Below are positions 14,578 to 22,683 of a stretch of 64,000 bases of DNA, one piece after another. The DNA comes from Streptomyces gossypii. Lineage in GTDB: Bacteria; Actinomycetota; Actinomycetes; Streptomycetales; Streptomycetaceae. The notes beneath the pieces are model-generated. The model was not told the origin of the DNA. It searched no databases and saw only the letters and a program-made list of their open reading frames with translations. The stretch is taken from contig NZ_JAJAGO010000002.1 of assembly GCF_025165795.1 (NCBI RefSeq), forward strand, positions 577,663-641,662, in the 5' to 3' direction. How positions within the stretch are numbered: position 1 is the first letter of the stretch; every line of letters begins with the position of its first letter. The translations under genes and the position numbers were made by a program.

Positions 14578-15522
14578 TTACCGCTGGTCTGCCGTGCTGA
14601 CCCGGACGTAGTCCACGACGAGCTCCTGCGGGAACGTCGTGGAGCCGTCCGGATCGCCGGGCCAGTAGCCGCCGACGGCGAGGTTGAGGATCAGGAAGAA
14701 CGGCTTGTCGAACACCCATTCACGGCCGCCGAGATCGGCCGGTGTACGGGTCTGGTAGACGTTCCCGTCCACCGACCAGGTGATCGAGCCGGGTGACCAG
14801 TCGACGGCGAAGGTGTGGAAACCGTCGGCGAACTTCTCGCCGTTCGGCAGCGTGTAGCTCCCGCCGATGCTGTCCGCGCCCGAGTAACCGGGACCGTGCA
14901 GGGTGCCGTGCACGGTCCCGGGCTCGAAGCCGACGTTCTCCATGACGTCGATCTCGCCGCTCTCGGGCCAGCCGACCTGGCCGATGTCCTGGCCCAGCAT
15001 CCAGAAGGCGGGCCACATCCCCTGGCCCCGGGGGAGCTTCATCCGGGCCTCGGCATGGCCGTACTGCTGGGTGAACCTGCCCGAGGTGTTCAGCCGCGCC
15101 GAGGTGTACTCGCAGCGGCCGTACCAGCACTGGTAGTTCCCCGGGTTCTCCTTGCGCGCGGTGATGACGAGATTGCCCTGCCCGTCGAGAGCGGCGTTGT
15201 CGCTGCCGCCCGTATACCACTGGCGCTCGTGGTTGTTGACGTTGTCGCCCGTCTCGATCAGCCATTTGCTGCCGTCGACCGCCGATCCGGCGGGGCCGTC
15301 GAAGCCGTCCTCGAAGGTGACGGCCGCCGCCGACGCGTCCTTGGGGGCGGGGGAGGGGGCGGGGGCCGAAGCGGCCGGGCCGACCGTCGACCAGCTCAGC
15401 GTGGCGGCCAGGGCGACGGCCACCAGCGCCGTCGTACGGGGCAGCCGCAGGCGGCGCCGCTGCAAGGGGCCGTCGCCTGCCGGGCTCTGGGGTCTGGGCT
15501 GCTGCTGAAGGTTCGACGACAT
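14578..15522 (-). CDS. Secreted GH16 family beta-glucanase (laminarinase type)
   Basis: A 314-residue glycoside hydrolase. A signal peptide spans about residues 1-52, with RRRLRLPR before the hydrophobic core, so Tat export is possible. The GH16 domain follows, with the catalytic E-I-D-x-x-E at 190-195 (nucleophile E190, acid/base E195) and flanking WPAFWMLG. It should hydrolyse beta-1,3- or mixed beta-1,3/1,4-glucans outside the cell. There is no carbohydrate-binding module. The ATG at 15522 follows GAGGTG by 6 bases and was preferred to the GTG nine bases upstream. Inverted repeats 100-150 bases upstream suggest substrate-dependent repression. Confidence 0.93.
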   Translation of the reverse strand: MSSNLQQQPRPQSPAGDGPLQRRRLRLPRTTALVAVALAATLSWSTVGPAASAPAPSPAPKDASAAAVTFEDGFDGPAGSAVDGSKWLIETGDNVNNHERQWYTGGSDNAALDGQGNLVITARKENPGNYQCWYGRCEYTSARLNTSGRFTQQYGHAEARMKLPRGQGMWPAFWMLGQDIGQVGWPESGEIDVMENVGFEPGTVHGTLHGPGYSGADSIGGSYTLPNGEKFADGFHTFAVDWSPGSITWSVDGNVYQTRTPADLGGREWVFDKPFFLILNLAVGGYWPGDPDGSTTFPQELVVDYVRVSTADQR

Positions 15523-15624
15523 GGAACTCACCTCATCGGTGCGGTGGGGGACGCTGTGGGGGAAGGTGATGCGGTCGGCGCGAGCCGGTACCGTCAGTGA
15601 CTTACTTCAGGTCGTGAGTTAACT

Positions 15625-15648
15625 CTCTTGACATGGATTGGTCAAGAG
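15625..15648. promoter_or_regulatory. Inverted repeat CTCTTGAC-N8-GTCAAGAG
   Basis: A perfect 8-bp inverted repeat upstream of the GH16 gene, overlapping a second repeat at 15644-15670. AT-rich overlapping palindromes ahead of a polysaccharide hydrolase are typical of catabolite or substrate-specific repressor operators. Confidence 0.55.
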
Positions 15649-15670
15649 TTGCCGCATGCCGTCAACTCTT
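15644..15670. promoter_or_regulatory. Inverted repeat AAGAGTTG-N11-CAACTCTT
   Basis: A perfect 8-bp inverted repeat sharing its left arm with the right arm of the repeat at 15625-15648, giving three alternating half-sites of an ACTCTTG-like motif. A fourth related half (GTTAACTCT) lies at 15618-15626. Confidence 0.55.
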
Positions 15671-15801
15671 TTACGCGCACGCGGGTTGGCCGCGCACACA
15701 ATCATGTACGGACAGCAGGGCTCTGGGCCGGGCGCGGCCATACGGGTGACGTCGCTGATCCGGCCGGGTGACCCGGACCGGTGAGGGTCGTTGGTTACGT
15801 C

Positions 15802-16332
15802 ATGGCAGTGATGCTGAGGCAGTTGAAGCGCTGGACGGCAGCGCCCTGTGAGTACGAAGAAACGGTTCCGCACAGCCCGGTGCCCCCTGTGCGCCCGATG
15901 AGCCCGGCCAGCTCCTTCGGGTCGCCGATCTATGAGGAGCTGCTGCACGAGTGGTCGCTCGCCGGGCGCAGCCTGCCGGGCGAGCCCGGTACCCCGCACG
16001 GCTACGGTGCCGAGCGAGCCCGCACACGCGGGGCGTACGGCCCGTGCGGCGCGAGTGGCCCGCCCGGCGCGTACGGCGCGTACGGCCCGCCCGGCGCGTA
16101 CGGCCCGGAGGCACCTCGCCCGTACGACCGTCACGCCGCCCCCGGCGACGGGCCCCCGGGCCGGGGTGCGGCGGGCCACCAGTGCGGCGAGCAGGCCGCC
16201 ACGCCCCTGCCGCCGCCGGATGAGGCGGGTCAGGCGGGCCAGGCGCGGCAGGTGCGGCAGATCAGCCCCGTCGGCCCCACCGTGCCCGTCAGTCCGCAGG
16301 AACCTGCCTGGGAGCGCATCGGCACGCTCTGA
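15802..16332 (+). CDS. Hypothetical protein with Gly-Ala-Tyr-Gly repeats
   Basis: A 176-residue protein I do not recognise. The N-terminal half has a conserved-looking start (MLRQLKRWTAAPCEYE) and SPIYEELLHEWSLAGRSLPG. The middle is low complexity with repeated GAYGPPGAYG units, and the C-terminal half is rich in Gln-Ala-Arg. There is no signal peptide or membrane segment. Coding is supported by the codon pattern and the position between two well-defined genes. The start is uncertain: ATG 15802 is used here, with GTG 15781 and ATG 15811 as alternatives. It lies about 150 bases upstream of the phosphatase gene on the same strand. Confidence 0.6.
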   Translation: MAVMLRQLKRWTAAPCEYEETVPHSPVPPVRPMSPASSFGSPIYEELLHEWSLAGRSLPGEPGTPHGYGAERARTRGAYGPCGASGPPGAYGAYGPPGAYGPEAPRPYDRHAAPGDGPPGRGAAGHQCGEQAATPLPPPDEAGQAGQARQVRQISPVGPTVPVSPQEPAWERIGTL

Positions 16333-16483
16333 CCCGCACGCTCTGTTCCGCACGCTCTGACCGGCACGCGCGCCGTACGCCGGATCGCTGCCATGTCCGT
16401 GTACCCCCGAAGCCGTCGCCCAGGGCAATCATGGGTGAGTCCGAGTCGCCGTCCCGCGGGTCAGCAGGCAGATTGGGACGGTG

Positions 16484-17782
16484 ATGGACGATACGGGCAG
16501 GGACGGCACTGACGATCCGGGTGGTGGCGTTGGCAGCGGTGTCCCCGGCGGTCACCCGGCCTCCACCCCCGGGTCCACCCACGCGGCGTTCGACGCCGTC
16601 CCGAGGCCCGTCACCCACGCGGCACCGCGCAGGCCGGCTACGGGCGACCGCGTCGTGCTGCGCCGTTACGGCCGCCTGCTGCCCCCTCTGCTGATCGCCA
16701 CCGGTGCGGCCGTCGACATCTCGACGCCGCCCGCGTACACCCCCGCCGCGCTGTTCGCCGCCGCCCCGGTGGTGGCCGCGCCCCTGCTGTCCGCGCGGGC
16801 GACCGCCGCGTGCGGGGCGCTGGCCCTGCTCGTCCTCCTCGTGCTGCTCTTCACCACCGGGACGGCCTCCACCGGCGACGCCGCGATGCATACGACCACG
16901 ATGGCGACGGTCGCCTTGCTCGCGCTCGGCATCAACCGCCTCCTCCGGCGCAGCGAGCAGCAGTTGGCCTCCGCCCGGGGCATTGCCGAGGCCGCCCAGC
17001 TCGCCGTACTGCCGGTGCCCCCCGCGCGGATCGGAGGGCTGGACGTGGCGGCGCGCTACAAGGCGGCGCAGTCCGACGCCCGGATCGGCGGCGATCTCTA
17101 CGCCGTGCAGGAGACGCCGTACGGCACCCGGCTGATCGTGGGGGACGTACGCGGCAAGGGGCTGGGTTCGGTGGAGGCCGTGGCGGTGGTCATCGGAGCG
17201 TTCCGGGAGTCCGCCGAGGTGGAGCCGACTCTGGAGGGCGTCGCGGAGCGGCTGGAGCGCGCGCTCCAGCGGGAGGGCGCCAGACGGCACGGCCTGGACG
17301 AGGTGGAGGGCTTCACCACCGCCGCGCTCGCGGAGGTGCCCGCGGGCACTCCGGGGCGGCTGCGGATCGTGAACCGGGGCCATCCCGCCCCGCTGCTGCT
17401 GCTGGAGGACGGCAAGGCCCGCTATCTGGAACCGGTCGTCCCCGCGCTGCCGCTGGGCATGACCGAACTCGGCCGCTGGCCCGACCGTGCGGACGAGGCC
17501 CGGCTGCCGCCCGGCGCGCTTCTGCTCTTCTACACGGACGGGCTGTCGGAGTCCCGCAATCGGGCGGGTGAGTTCTACGACCCGGCCCTCCATCTCTCCG
17601 GCCGCCGCTTCGCCCATCCCGAGGCGCTGCTGGAGGCGCTCGTCGCGGATGTGGGGATGTATACGGGGGGTCAGACATCGGACGATATGGCACTGCTGGC
17701 GGTGGGCCGTTGTCCCGGGGCGACGGGTGGTTCGCGGGGGGCGGCGGAGAGCAGTTCCGGGCGGCTGACTCCGGGCGGCTGA
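16484..17782 (+). CDS. Membrane-anchored PP2C/SpoIIE family serine phosphatase
   Basis: A 432-residue protein with a disordered N-terminus, three or four hydrophobic segments at about residues 65-150, and a C-terminal SpoIIE/RsbU-type PPM phosphatase domain (about 175-415). Metal-binding signatures include DARIGGDLYA, IVGDVRGKGLGS and the final GQTSDDMALLAVG. Such enzymes dephosphorylate anti-anti-sigma factors and so release anti-sigma switches. No sensor domain other than the membrane part is present. The start is ATG at 16484 after GGGA. GTG three bases earlier is possible. A 14-bp tandem duplication overlaps the stop codon and changes the extreme C-terminus. Confidence 0.93.
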   Translation: MDDTGRDGTDDPGGGVGSGVPGGHPASTPGSTHAAFDAVPRPVTHAAPRRPATGDRVVLRRYGRLLPPLLIATGAAVDISTPPAYTPAALFAAAPVVAAPLLSARATAACGALALLVLLVLLFTTGTASTGDAAMHTTTMATVALLALGINRLLRRSEQQLASARGIAEAAQLAVLPVPPARIGGLDVAARYKAAQSDARIGGDLYAVQETPYGTRLIVGDVRGKGLGSVEAVAVVIGAFRESAEVEPTLEGVAERLERALQREGARRHGLDEVEGFTTAALAEVPAGTPGRLRIVNRGHPAPLLLLEDGKARYLEPVVPALPLGMTELGRWPDRADEARLPPGALLLFYTDGLSESRNRAGEFYDPALHLSGRRFAHPEALLEALVADVGMYTGGQTSDDMALLAVGRCPGATGGSRGAAESSSGRLTPGG

Positions 17783-17785
17783 CTC
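17758..17785 (+). repeat. 14-bp tandem duplication spanning the phosphatase stop codon
   Basis: CCGGGCGGCTGACT occurs twice in tandem. The TGA stop falls in the second copy, while the same TGA in the first copy is out of frame. The duplication therefore adds a few residues to the C-terminus. Confidence 0.8.
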
Positions 17786-18075
17786 CGGGCTGGCGGATGC
17801 CGGGTGCCGGGCGCGGAAACGGCCGGATCGACAGGCATGAAGTGGGTGACGGTGGTGACAAGGCCAACGTGGCGGGTAGCGGCTTGCCCCAATTGCCCAA
17901 CACTGACAGCTAAGTCCAGGCCAATGGACAGTCAAAAACCACGGAACGACTTGGATTCTCGGCCGCAAGTCTATTAACGTTCGATAACGCAGCGCGGTCG
18001 TCACTGCCGTCACGAGAGGCGGCACCGTGCGCCGTCGCCTAATCCCGCAAGTGCGGCATCGGGAATGACAGCTCG

Positions 18076-18193
18076 ATACCGCACCGAGGGAGCCGGGGAA
18101 CCATCACTTGGGGTGAATCGGACACGTCCCGCCCATGGACGCGCCCGTAGGAGACCTTCCTGCTCCGAACCCGTCAGCTAACCCGGTAGGCGA
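18076..18193 (+). ncRNA. Cyclic di-AMP riboswitch (ydaO/yuaA type)
   Basis: The leader of the M23 peptidase gene has the characteristic actinobacterial ydaO core: GGGAGCCGGGGAACC at 18088, GGGGTGAATCGG at 18110, GGAGACCTTCCTGC at 18150 and CCGAACCCGTCAGCTAACC at 18165. It ends about 25 bases before the GTG start and just ahead of the ribosome site, so it may act on transcription or on ribosome access. In this RNA family cyclic di-AMP generally switches off cell-wall hydrolase genes. The exact 5' edge is approximate. The preceding stretch to about 17990 is also structured leader RNA. Confidence 0.88.
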
Positions 18194-18218
18194 GAAGGAA
18201 GGAAAGGAGAGCGCCCGA

Positions 18219-19373
18219 GTGGCGTCCAAGACGCATGCCCCCGAGACCTCGTACGATCCGTACTACGAGGTCGACGACCGCGGTTACCGCTCCAGCGAGA
18301 ACCACGGTGTATACGGCACGCAAACGCTCTCCGCGGCATACGGCCCGGAACGTGACGACTCTTTCGACGAGTGGAACCCCACCGAGGACTCCATCCGCCC
18401 CGTGCGCGGCCGCCATCGCGTGGCCAAGCAGCGCGGCAGCATGGCGCGCAGTGGAGCGGTGCTCGGCGTCGGCGTGATCGCAGCCGTCGGCGCGGGAGGC
18501 GTGGCCTCGGCCAGCGACAAGTCCTCCGCCCCCGTCTCCATGCCGGACCTGGCCTCGATGGCGAGCAGCGTCACCGACCAACTGCCCGCCGCCAAGGACC
18601 TGCCCGGCGTCGGCAGCCTGATGTCCGACGACTCCGACGAGGAGAGCGGCGAGGACGGCACCACCAACGCCGCCGCGCAGGCCCCCCTCAGCTACGCCGC
18701 GCTCAGCACCACCGACGCCCAGGCGGGCCAGTCGGACCCGGGCGAGGCACTGCGCGCCCGAATCCTCGCCCAGGCCGAAACGCAGCAGGCCGAGGCAGAC
18801 CGGACCGCCCGCGAGGACGCGGCGGCCGCAGCCGCCAAGAAGGCGGCGGACGAGGCCGAGGCCAAGGCCACCGCCGAGGCCAAGGCAGAGGCGGCGAAGA
18901 AGGCGGCGGCCAAGAAGAAGGCCGAAGCCGAGGCCGCCCGCAAGGCGGAGGCCGAGCGCCTCGCCAAGCTGGCCCGCAGCTGGGCGCTGCCGACCTCCAA
19001 CTACCAGCTCACCTCCGGCTACGGCGCCGCGGGCGGCATGTGGCAGAACGACCACACCGGTCAGGACTTCGCCGCCCCGACCGGCACGCCGGTCAACGCC
19101 GTCCACAGCGGTACCGTCAAGGAGGCCGGCTGGGCCGGTTCCTACGGCTACCGGATCGTGCTGGAGCTGGATGACGGCACGGAGGTGTGGTACTGCCACC
19201 TCTCCTCCATGCAGGTGTCCGCCGGTGCCGAGGTCAGCACCAAGGACGTCATCGGCAACGTCGGCTCCACCGGCAACTCGACCGGCCCGCACCTCCACCT
19301 GGAGGTCCGTCCGGGCGGTGCCGACCCGGTCGACCCGCTGTCCTGGCTGCGTGGCAAGGGCCTCAGCATCTGA
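18219..19373 (+). CDS. M23 family metallopeptidase (cell-wall hydrolase)
   Basis: A 384-residue exported protein with a long cytoplasmic or unstructured N-terminus, a hydrophobic segment at about residues 78-97 (GAVLGVGVIAAVGAGG), an Ala/Lys/Glu-rich coiled coil (about 195-260), and a C-terminal lysostaphin-type domain. The zinc ligands are all present: H279 and D283 (HTGQD), H327 (YCHLSS) and the HLH at 358-360. It probably cuts peptide cross-links in peptidoglycan. The start is GTG at 18219 with AAGGAG upstream. The longer frame to 18135 lies inside the riboswitch. Control by cyclic di-AMP links wall hydrolysis to osmotic or developmental signals. Confidence 0.94.
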   Translation: MASKTHAPETSYDPYYEVDDRGYRSSENHGVYGTQTLSAAYGPERDDSFDEWNPTEDSIRPVRGRHRVAKQRGSMARSGAVLGVGVIAAVGAGGVASASDKSSAPVSMPDLASMASSVTDQLPAAKDLPGVGSLMSDDSDEESGEDGTTNAAAQAPLSYAALSTTDAQAGQSDPGEALRARILAQAETQQAEADRTAREDAAAAAAKKAADEAEAKATAEAKAEAAKKAAAKKKAEAEAARKAEAERLAKLARSWALPTSNYQLTSGYGAAGGMWQNDHTGQDFAAPTGTPVNAVHSGTVKEAGWAGSYGYRIVLELDDGTEVWYCHLSSMQVSAGAEVSTKDVIGNVGSTGNSTGPHLHLEVRPGGADPVDPLSWLRGKGLSI

Positions 19374-19571
19374 TCCGATCCGACCCCCCACATCCCGTTC
19401 CGGGACCGAGCCGCCGCCCCGCTCACCGACCGTGCACTGTGCCCCCCACCTCAGTGCCGGTGAGCAGGAGGGGACGGGGCGGCGGCCACGGGGGGACCTT
19501 CAGTACGGGTACGGCGGCGGCTACCGCTCCGTGTCCGCGAACCGCGCGCTTCCGCGCTCCCTTACCCCGGC

Positions 19572-19604
19572 GGCCCTGGTGCTCTACCCCCCGACACCAG
19601 GGCC
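19572..19604. terminator. Bidirectional terminator hairpin
   Basis: A perfect 10-bp stem, GGCCCTGGTG with CACCAGGGCC, and a 13-base loop between the convergent M23 and PPOX genes. The remaining 200 or so bases of this gap show no gene. Confidence 0.75.
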
Positions 19605-19647
19605 GTCGGCCTGCGCGTACGGCTCGGCCCCGCCGCCCGGATCACGG

Positions 19648-20085
19648 TCAGTCCCGCGGCTTCCCGTACGCCCGTTCGACACGGAGTCGTACGACGCACC
19701 GCCGGTCGGCGACCATCGCGGCACGGTATTCGTCCCAGTCGGAATGCTCGCCCCTGAGCGCGCGGAAGACGTCGATCAGTTCCTCGACCGTCGCGTCGTA
19801 CGGGTCCGCCGCGACCGGCGACAGCTCGGCGGTCCCCTCGGCCACCGTCCACGCCCAGCCGTCCTCGCTGGTCACGTGGTAGCTCGCGCGCGGATCACGC
19901 TCCAGATTGCGGGTCTTGGCGCGGTCGGCGGTGACGGAGACCCGAAGCAGGCCGGTGCCCGGGTCGTAGGTGTGGTTGACGTTCGACAGCTGCGGGCGTC
20001 CGTCTCGCTTCAGGGTGACCAGCACCCCCCTGTCGTACGCGGTGAGCAAGGCGAGCAGCGCGTCCTGTGACTCCGTCACGGTCAC
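19648..20085 (-). CDS. PPOX-class F420-dependent oxidoreductase
   Basis: A 145-residue split-barrel flavin/F420-binding protein of the pyridoxamine 5'-phosphate oxidase-like superfamily. Typical features are GVLVTLKRDGRPQLSNV near the N-terminus, ADRAKTRNLERDPRAS in the middle and the C-terminal RVVRLRVERAYG-like strand. Members reduce small molecules such as biliverdin or quinones using F420H2. GTG at 20085 is preferred because GGAGAGG lies 6 bases upstream. GTG at 20100 is a possible alternative adding five residues. It is divergent from a VOC protein gene. Confidence 0.88.
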   Translation of the reverse strand: MTVTESQDALLALLTAYDRGVLVTLKRDGRPQLSNVNHTYDPGTGLLRVSVTADRAKTRNLERDPRASYHVTSEDGWAWTVAEGTAELSPVAADPYDATVEELIDVFRALRGEHSDWDEYRAAMVADRRCVVRLRVERAYGKPRD

Positions 20086-20130
20086 TTTCGTCCTCTCCAC
20101 GAAGGCGGATTCCTCTCCGGCCGTGCTTCT

Positions 20131-20181
20131 GCGGTCCTGCGGTTCTACGGTCCTGCGGTCCTGCGGTCCTGCGGTTCTACG
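20131..20181. repeat. 19-bp direct repeat in the PPOX/VOC intergenic region
   Basis: GCGGTCCTGCGGTTCTACG occurs at 20131-20149 and 20163-20181, and the 13 bases between them are further copies of the GGTCCTGC subunit. It looks like replication slippage in a divergent promoter region. Confidence 0.8.
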
Positions 20182-20237
20182 TTCCCATGCCCGGGACGGG
20201 CGTCCGAGGGGACCGCAGGCGCTGCCAGAATGGCCGC

Positions 20238-20579
20238 ATGGACGAAATGGACGAAGAGGTCATCCCCATCCTTCACGTCACGGACGCTACGGCGTCGGTC
20301 CGTTGGTACGGACGCCTCGGTTTCGGCAAGCAGTGGCAGCACCGCTTCGAACCCGGCTTCCCGGCGTTCGTCGAGATCGCCCGGGGCCAGGTCCGGCTGT
20401 TCCTGTCCGAGCACGAGGGCGACGCGCGGCCGGGCACGCTGGTGTACCTGAGAGTCCGCGATGTGGAGGCTCTCGCGGCGGAGTTCGGGCTGGAGCCCGA
20501 AACGGCGCCGTGGGCCCGGGAGATCGAGCTGACCGACCCGGACGGCAACCGCCTGCGGATCGGCACCCCGATCGGGTGA
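20238..20579 (+). CDS. VOC (glyoxalase/bleomycin-resistance-like) family protein
   Basis: A 113-residue single-module VOC protein: PILHVTDATASVRWYGRLGF at the start and ELTDPDGNRLRIGTP at the end, the expected beta-alpha-beta-beta-beta pattern. Glu in the final ELTDPDGN motif is a typical metal or shape-conserving residue. The short length and the residues fit the bleomycin-resistance-protein subgroup, whose members bind rather than cleave ligands, but no specific ligand can be named. The start is ATG at 20238. Confidence 0.88.
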   Translation: MDEMDEEVIPILHVTDATASVRWYGRLGFGKQWQHRFEPGFPAFVEIARGQVRLFLSEHEGDARPGTLVYLRVRDVEALAAEFGLEPETAPWAREIELTDPDGNRLRIGTPIG

Positions 20580-20586
20580 GCACCGG

Positions 20587-21426
20587 CTAGAACTCGGACG
20601 GACCCCACGCGGTCACCGCCGCCTCGTCGCCGACCGAGACCTTGCCGGGCCGCAGCACCGAGAACTTCGCACCGAACGCCACACCGCCCTCCGCCGCCCG
20701 CCGGTACTCCGCGAGCGTACGCAGCGGCTCCGGCCCCGCGCGGAGGCCGGACCGCTGCTCGACGGTGGTCACCGCACAGCGGATGGCGAGCTTCGCGTAG
20801 CCGAATTCGGCGCTGCCCGCCTCGATCCGACGCGCCCGGTCCTCGGCATGCGGCTCGAGTCCGTCGGCGCCCCACCCGTCCACCACGATGTTGGGACGGA
20901 AGCGCGCACTCGGCAGCGGCGCACTGCCTCGCGCGGCGAGCCGCTCGTTGAGCAGGCCCATGGTCGGCAGCGACAGCAGATGCATCGCACTGCTGTCGGC
21001 GAAGCCGGAGGTGCCCGGCGTCTGCCCGGCGGTCACCCGGCCGTGCTCCGGCGGCACCCGCACCAGCCTGCTCGGCTCCCCCAGCACAGTCGACAGCCAC
21101 TCCGCGACCGCCTCGCCCTGGTCGATCGCCCGGTAGGGCACGCGGAACATCTCGACGTCGCGGCGGGGCCCTTCGCGGTCCACCTCGATCCGCAGCGGCT
21201 CCGTGTCCGGCGCACGGAGGGTGAGTGACTCGCCCGCCGGGTCGATCTCGGGCCGGACCACGGCCAGCAGGGGGCTGCGCCGCTGGCTGCGGAAGACGCC
21301 GTCCTCCGCGACGACGAGGAAGCTGCGGTCGTGCGCGAGCCCCGCCGGGGTGACGGGTGAGTCCCGCACCGAGATTCCGGCGCATCCCTTGACCGGATAC
21401 GTGATCAGCTCGGTGATGGTGGCCAT
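20587..21426 (-). CDS. MOSC domain-containing protein (YcbX-like)
   Basis: A 279-residue protein with an N-terminal MOSC_N beta barrel (residues about 1-120, starting ITELITYPVKGCAGI) and a C-terminal MOSC domain (about 130-275, with RFRPNIVVDG and the candidate molybdenum ligand Cys in AIRCAVTTVE). The family transfers or uses sulfur- or molybdenum-cofactor-bound groups and in some bacteria detoxifies N-hydroxylated compounds. The start is a leaderless ATG at 21426. It is convergent with the VOC gene. Confidence 0.92.
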   Translation of the reverse strand: MATITELITYPVKGCAGISVRDSPVTPAGLAHDRSFLVVAEDGVFRSQRRSPLLAVVRPEIDPAGESLTLRAPDTEPLRIEVDREGPRRDVEMFRVPYRAIDQGEAVAEWLSTVLGEPSRLVRVPPEHGRVTAGQTPGTSGFADSSAMHLLSLPTMGLLNERLAARGSAPLPSARFRPNIVVDGWGADGLEPHAEDRARRIEAGSAEFGYAKLAIRCAVTTVEQRSGLRAGPEPLRTLAEYRRAAEGGVAFGAKFSVLRPGKVSVGDEAAVTAWGPSEF

Positions 21427-21432
21427 GCCCGC

Positions 21433-21438
21433 AGCCTA
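21433..21438 (-). promoter_or_regulatory. -10 element of a leaderless promoter
   Basis: TAGGCT on the minus strand is six bases before the ATG of the MOSC gene, and no ribosome site is present, indicating leaderless transcription. Confidence 0.5.
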
Positions 21439-21589
21439 AGGGGTGTACCCGTGATGGCACGGCCCACCGATCCTTTGCCCAACGGTCAACCCACCGGCCA
21501 CGGGCCCCGCGTAGCGTCTTCGGCATCCAGCGACCACACACGTCGGCAACGCGGCCCCTGTCCGCGTCGCCGCGCGGGAGAGGCATGTC

Positions 21590-21904
21590 ATGACACCAGC
21601 CGACGTCACCACCACCGCCGCAGCCCTGCCACGGGCGTGGGACTCCCACGAGCTGGCGCAGGTGGGGCCCGCGCGGGTGAAGGTGCTGCGGATGAACGAA
21701 CTGCCGCTGGCGCCCGAAGCGCACCATACGGACGAAACGCTGCTGGTCATGGCGGGCGAGATGCGGCTCACCCTGGACGGACGGGCGGTGACCATGCGGG
21801 CGGGCGAACTGTGCGTGATTCCGGCCGGGACCACACACGCGGTCGAGTCCGGGAGCCACGGCACCCTGCTGCTCGTGGAGATCCCGGACGAAGGGGACGG
21901 CTGA
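21590..21904 (+). CDS. Small cupin domain protein
   Basis: A 104-residue single-domain cupin. The first cupin motif is recognisable around EAHHTDETLLVMAGEMRLTL (residues 43-62), with two adjacent His residues and a Glu as likely metal ligands. The second motif is AGTTHAVES with the final His. Such proteins can be dioxygenases, isomerases or metal-binding sensors, and the substrate cannot be predicted. A GAGAGG ribosome site precedes the ATG. It is divergent from the MOSC gene and followed by the DUF4291 gene about 100 bases downstream. Confidence 0.88.
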   Translation: MTPADVTTTAAALPRAWDSHELAQVGPARVKVLRMNELPLAPEAHHTDETLLVMAGEMRLTLDGRAVTMRAGELCVIPAGTTHAVESGSHGTLLLVEIPDEGDG

Positions 21905-22006
21905 CCGCTCCGCGTCGGCAACTCCGTCCCCGCAACTCCGCGCTGGCAAAGCCGCCCCGGAAAATTCGCTGGCCGGAGCGACGTCCCCACCTGCACTCTC
22001 TTCCCC

Positions 22007-22666
22007 ATGAACTCCCCAGCCCCGGAGCCCGGATACCGCATCCGCGCGGCCCACACCGCTGACACGGTCACGGTCTACCAGGCGTACGCACCCCGGATCG
22101 GCGTCCCCGCCGCCCGTACGGGCCGCTTCCCTGCGGCCTGGAAGCGGGACCGCATGACGTGGGTCAAGCCGTCGTTCCTGTGGATGATGTACCGCTGCGG
22201 CTGGGGTGCGAAGGAGGACCAGGAGACGGTGCTCGCGGTCGAGATCACCCGTTCGGGCTTCGAGTGGGCGCTGCATCACGCCTGCCTCTCCCACTTCGAC
22301 GCGGACGTCCACCCCGAACGGGCCGACTGGACTGCCGCGTTGAAGGGGGCCCCGGCGCGCGTCCAGTGGGATCCGGAACGCGATCTGCAGCTCCGTCCCC
22401 TGCCGCACCGCTCCCTGCAACTCGGTCTCTCGGGCGAGGCCGCGCGCCGTTACGCGGACGAGTGGACGGTCGGCATCACCGACGTGTCGGCGCTCGCGCA
22501 CGGCATCCATGCCCTCGTACGCGACCGGAGGTACGAGGACGCGGCCCGGCTGCTGCCCGAGGAGCGCCCGTACCCGGCGCCCGCCTGCCCCTCGATCCGG
22601 CTCCCGGCGTTCCCGGCGGCCCCGCTGGATCAGCCTCCCATGGCCCCGGGCTCGTCCCTGCCCTGA
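22007..22666 (+). CDS. DUF4291 family protein
   Basis: A 219-residue protein of the DUF4291 family. The start IRAAHTADTVTVYQAYAPRIG, then RMTWVKPSFLWMMYRCGW and VQWDPERDL, are the family's most conserved blocks. The C-terminal 50 residues are variable and Pro-rich. No catalytic function is established for this family. Conserved Trp and Arg residues suggest nucleotide or nucleic acid binding, but this is speculation. The start is ATG at 22007, with no clear ribosome site, so it may be leaderless. Confidence 0.88.
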   Translation: MNSPAPEPGYRIRAAHTADTVTVYQAYAPRIGVPAARTGRFPAAWKRDRMTWVKPSFLWMMYRCGWGAKEDQETVLAVEITRSGFEWALHHACLSHFDADVHPERADWTAALKGAPARVQWDPERDLQLRPLPHRSLQLGLSGEAARRYADEWTVGITDVSALAHGIHALVRDRRYEDAARLLPEERPYPAPACPSIRLPAFPAAPLDQPPMAPGSSLP

Positions 22667-22683
22667 CGGCTGGCACGGTCGCC

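Noticed and set aside
16289..18025. 578-residue minus-strand frame over the phosphatase gene
   Set aside because: No start context or family features; the phosphatase on the plus strand has all its motifs.
18135..18218. Extending the M23 peptidase N-terminus to 18135
   Set aside because: The stretch is riboswitch RNA with conserved non-coding motifs; the GTG at 18219 has a good ribosome site.
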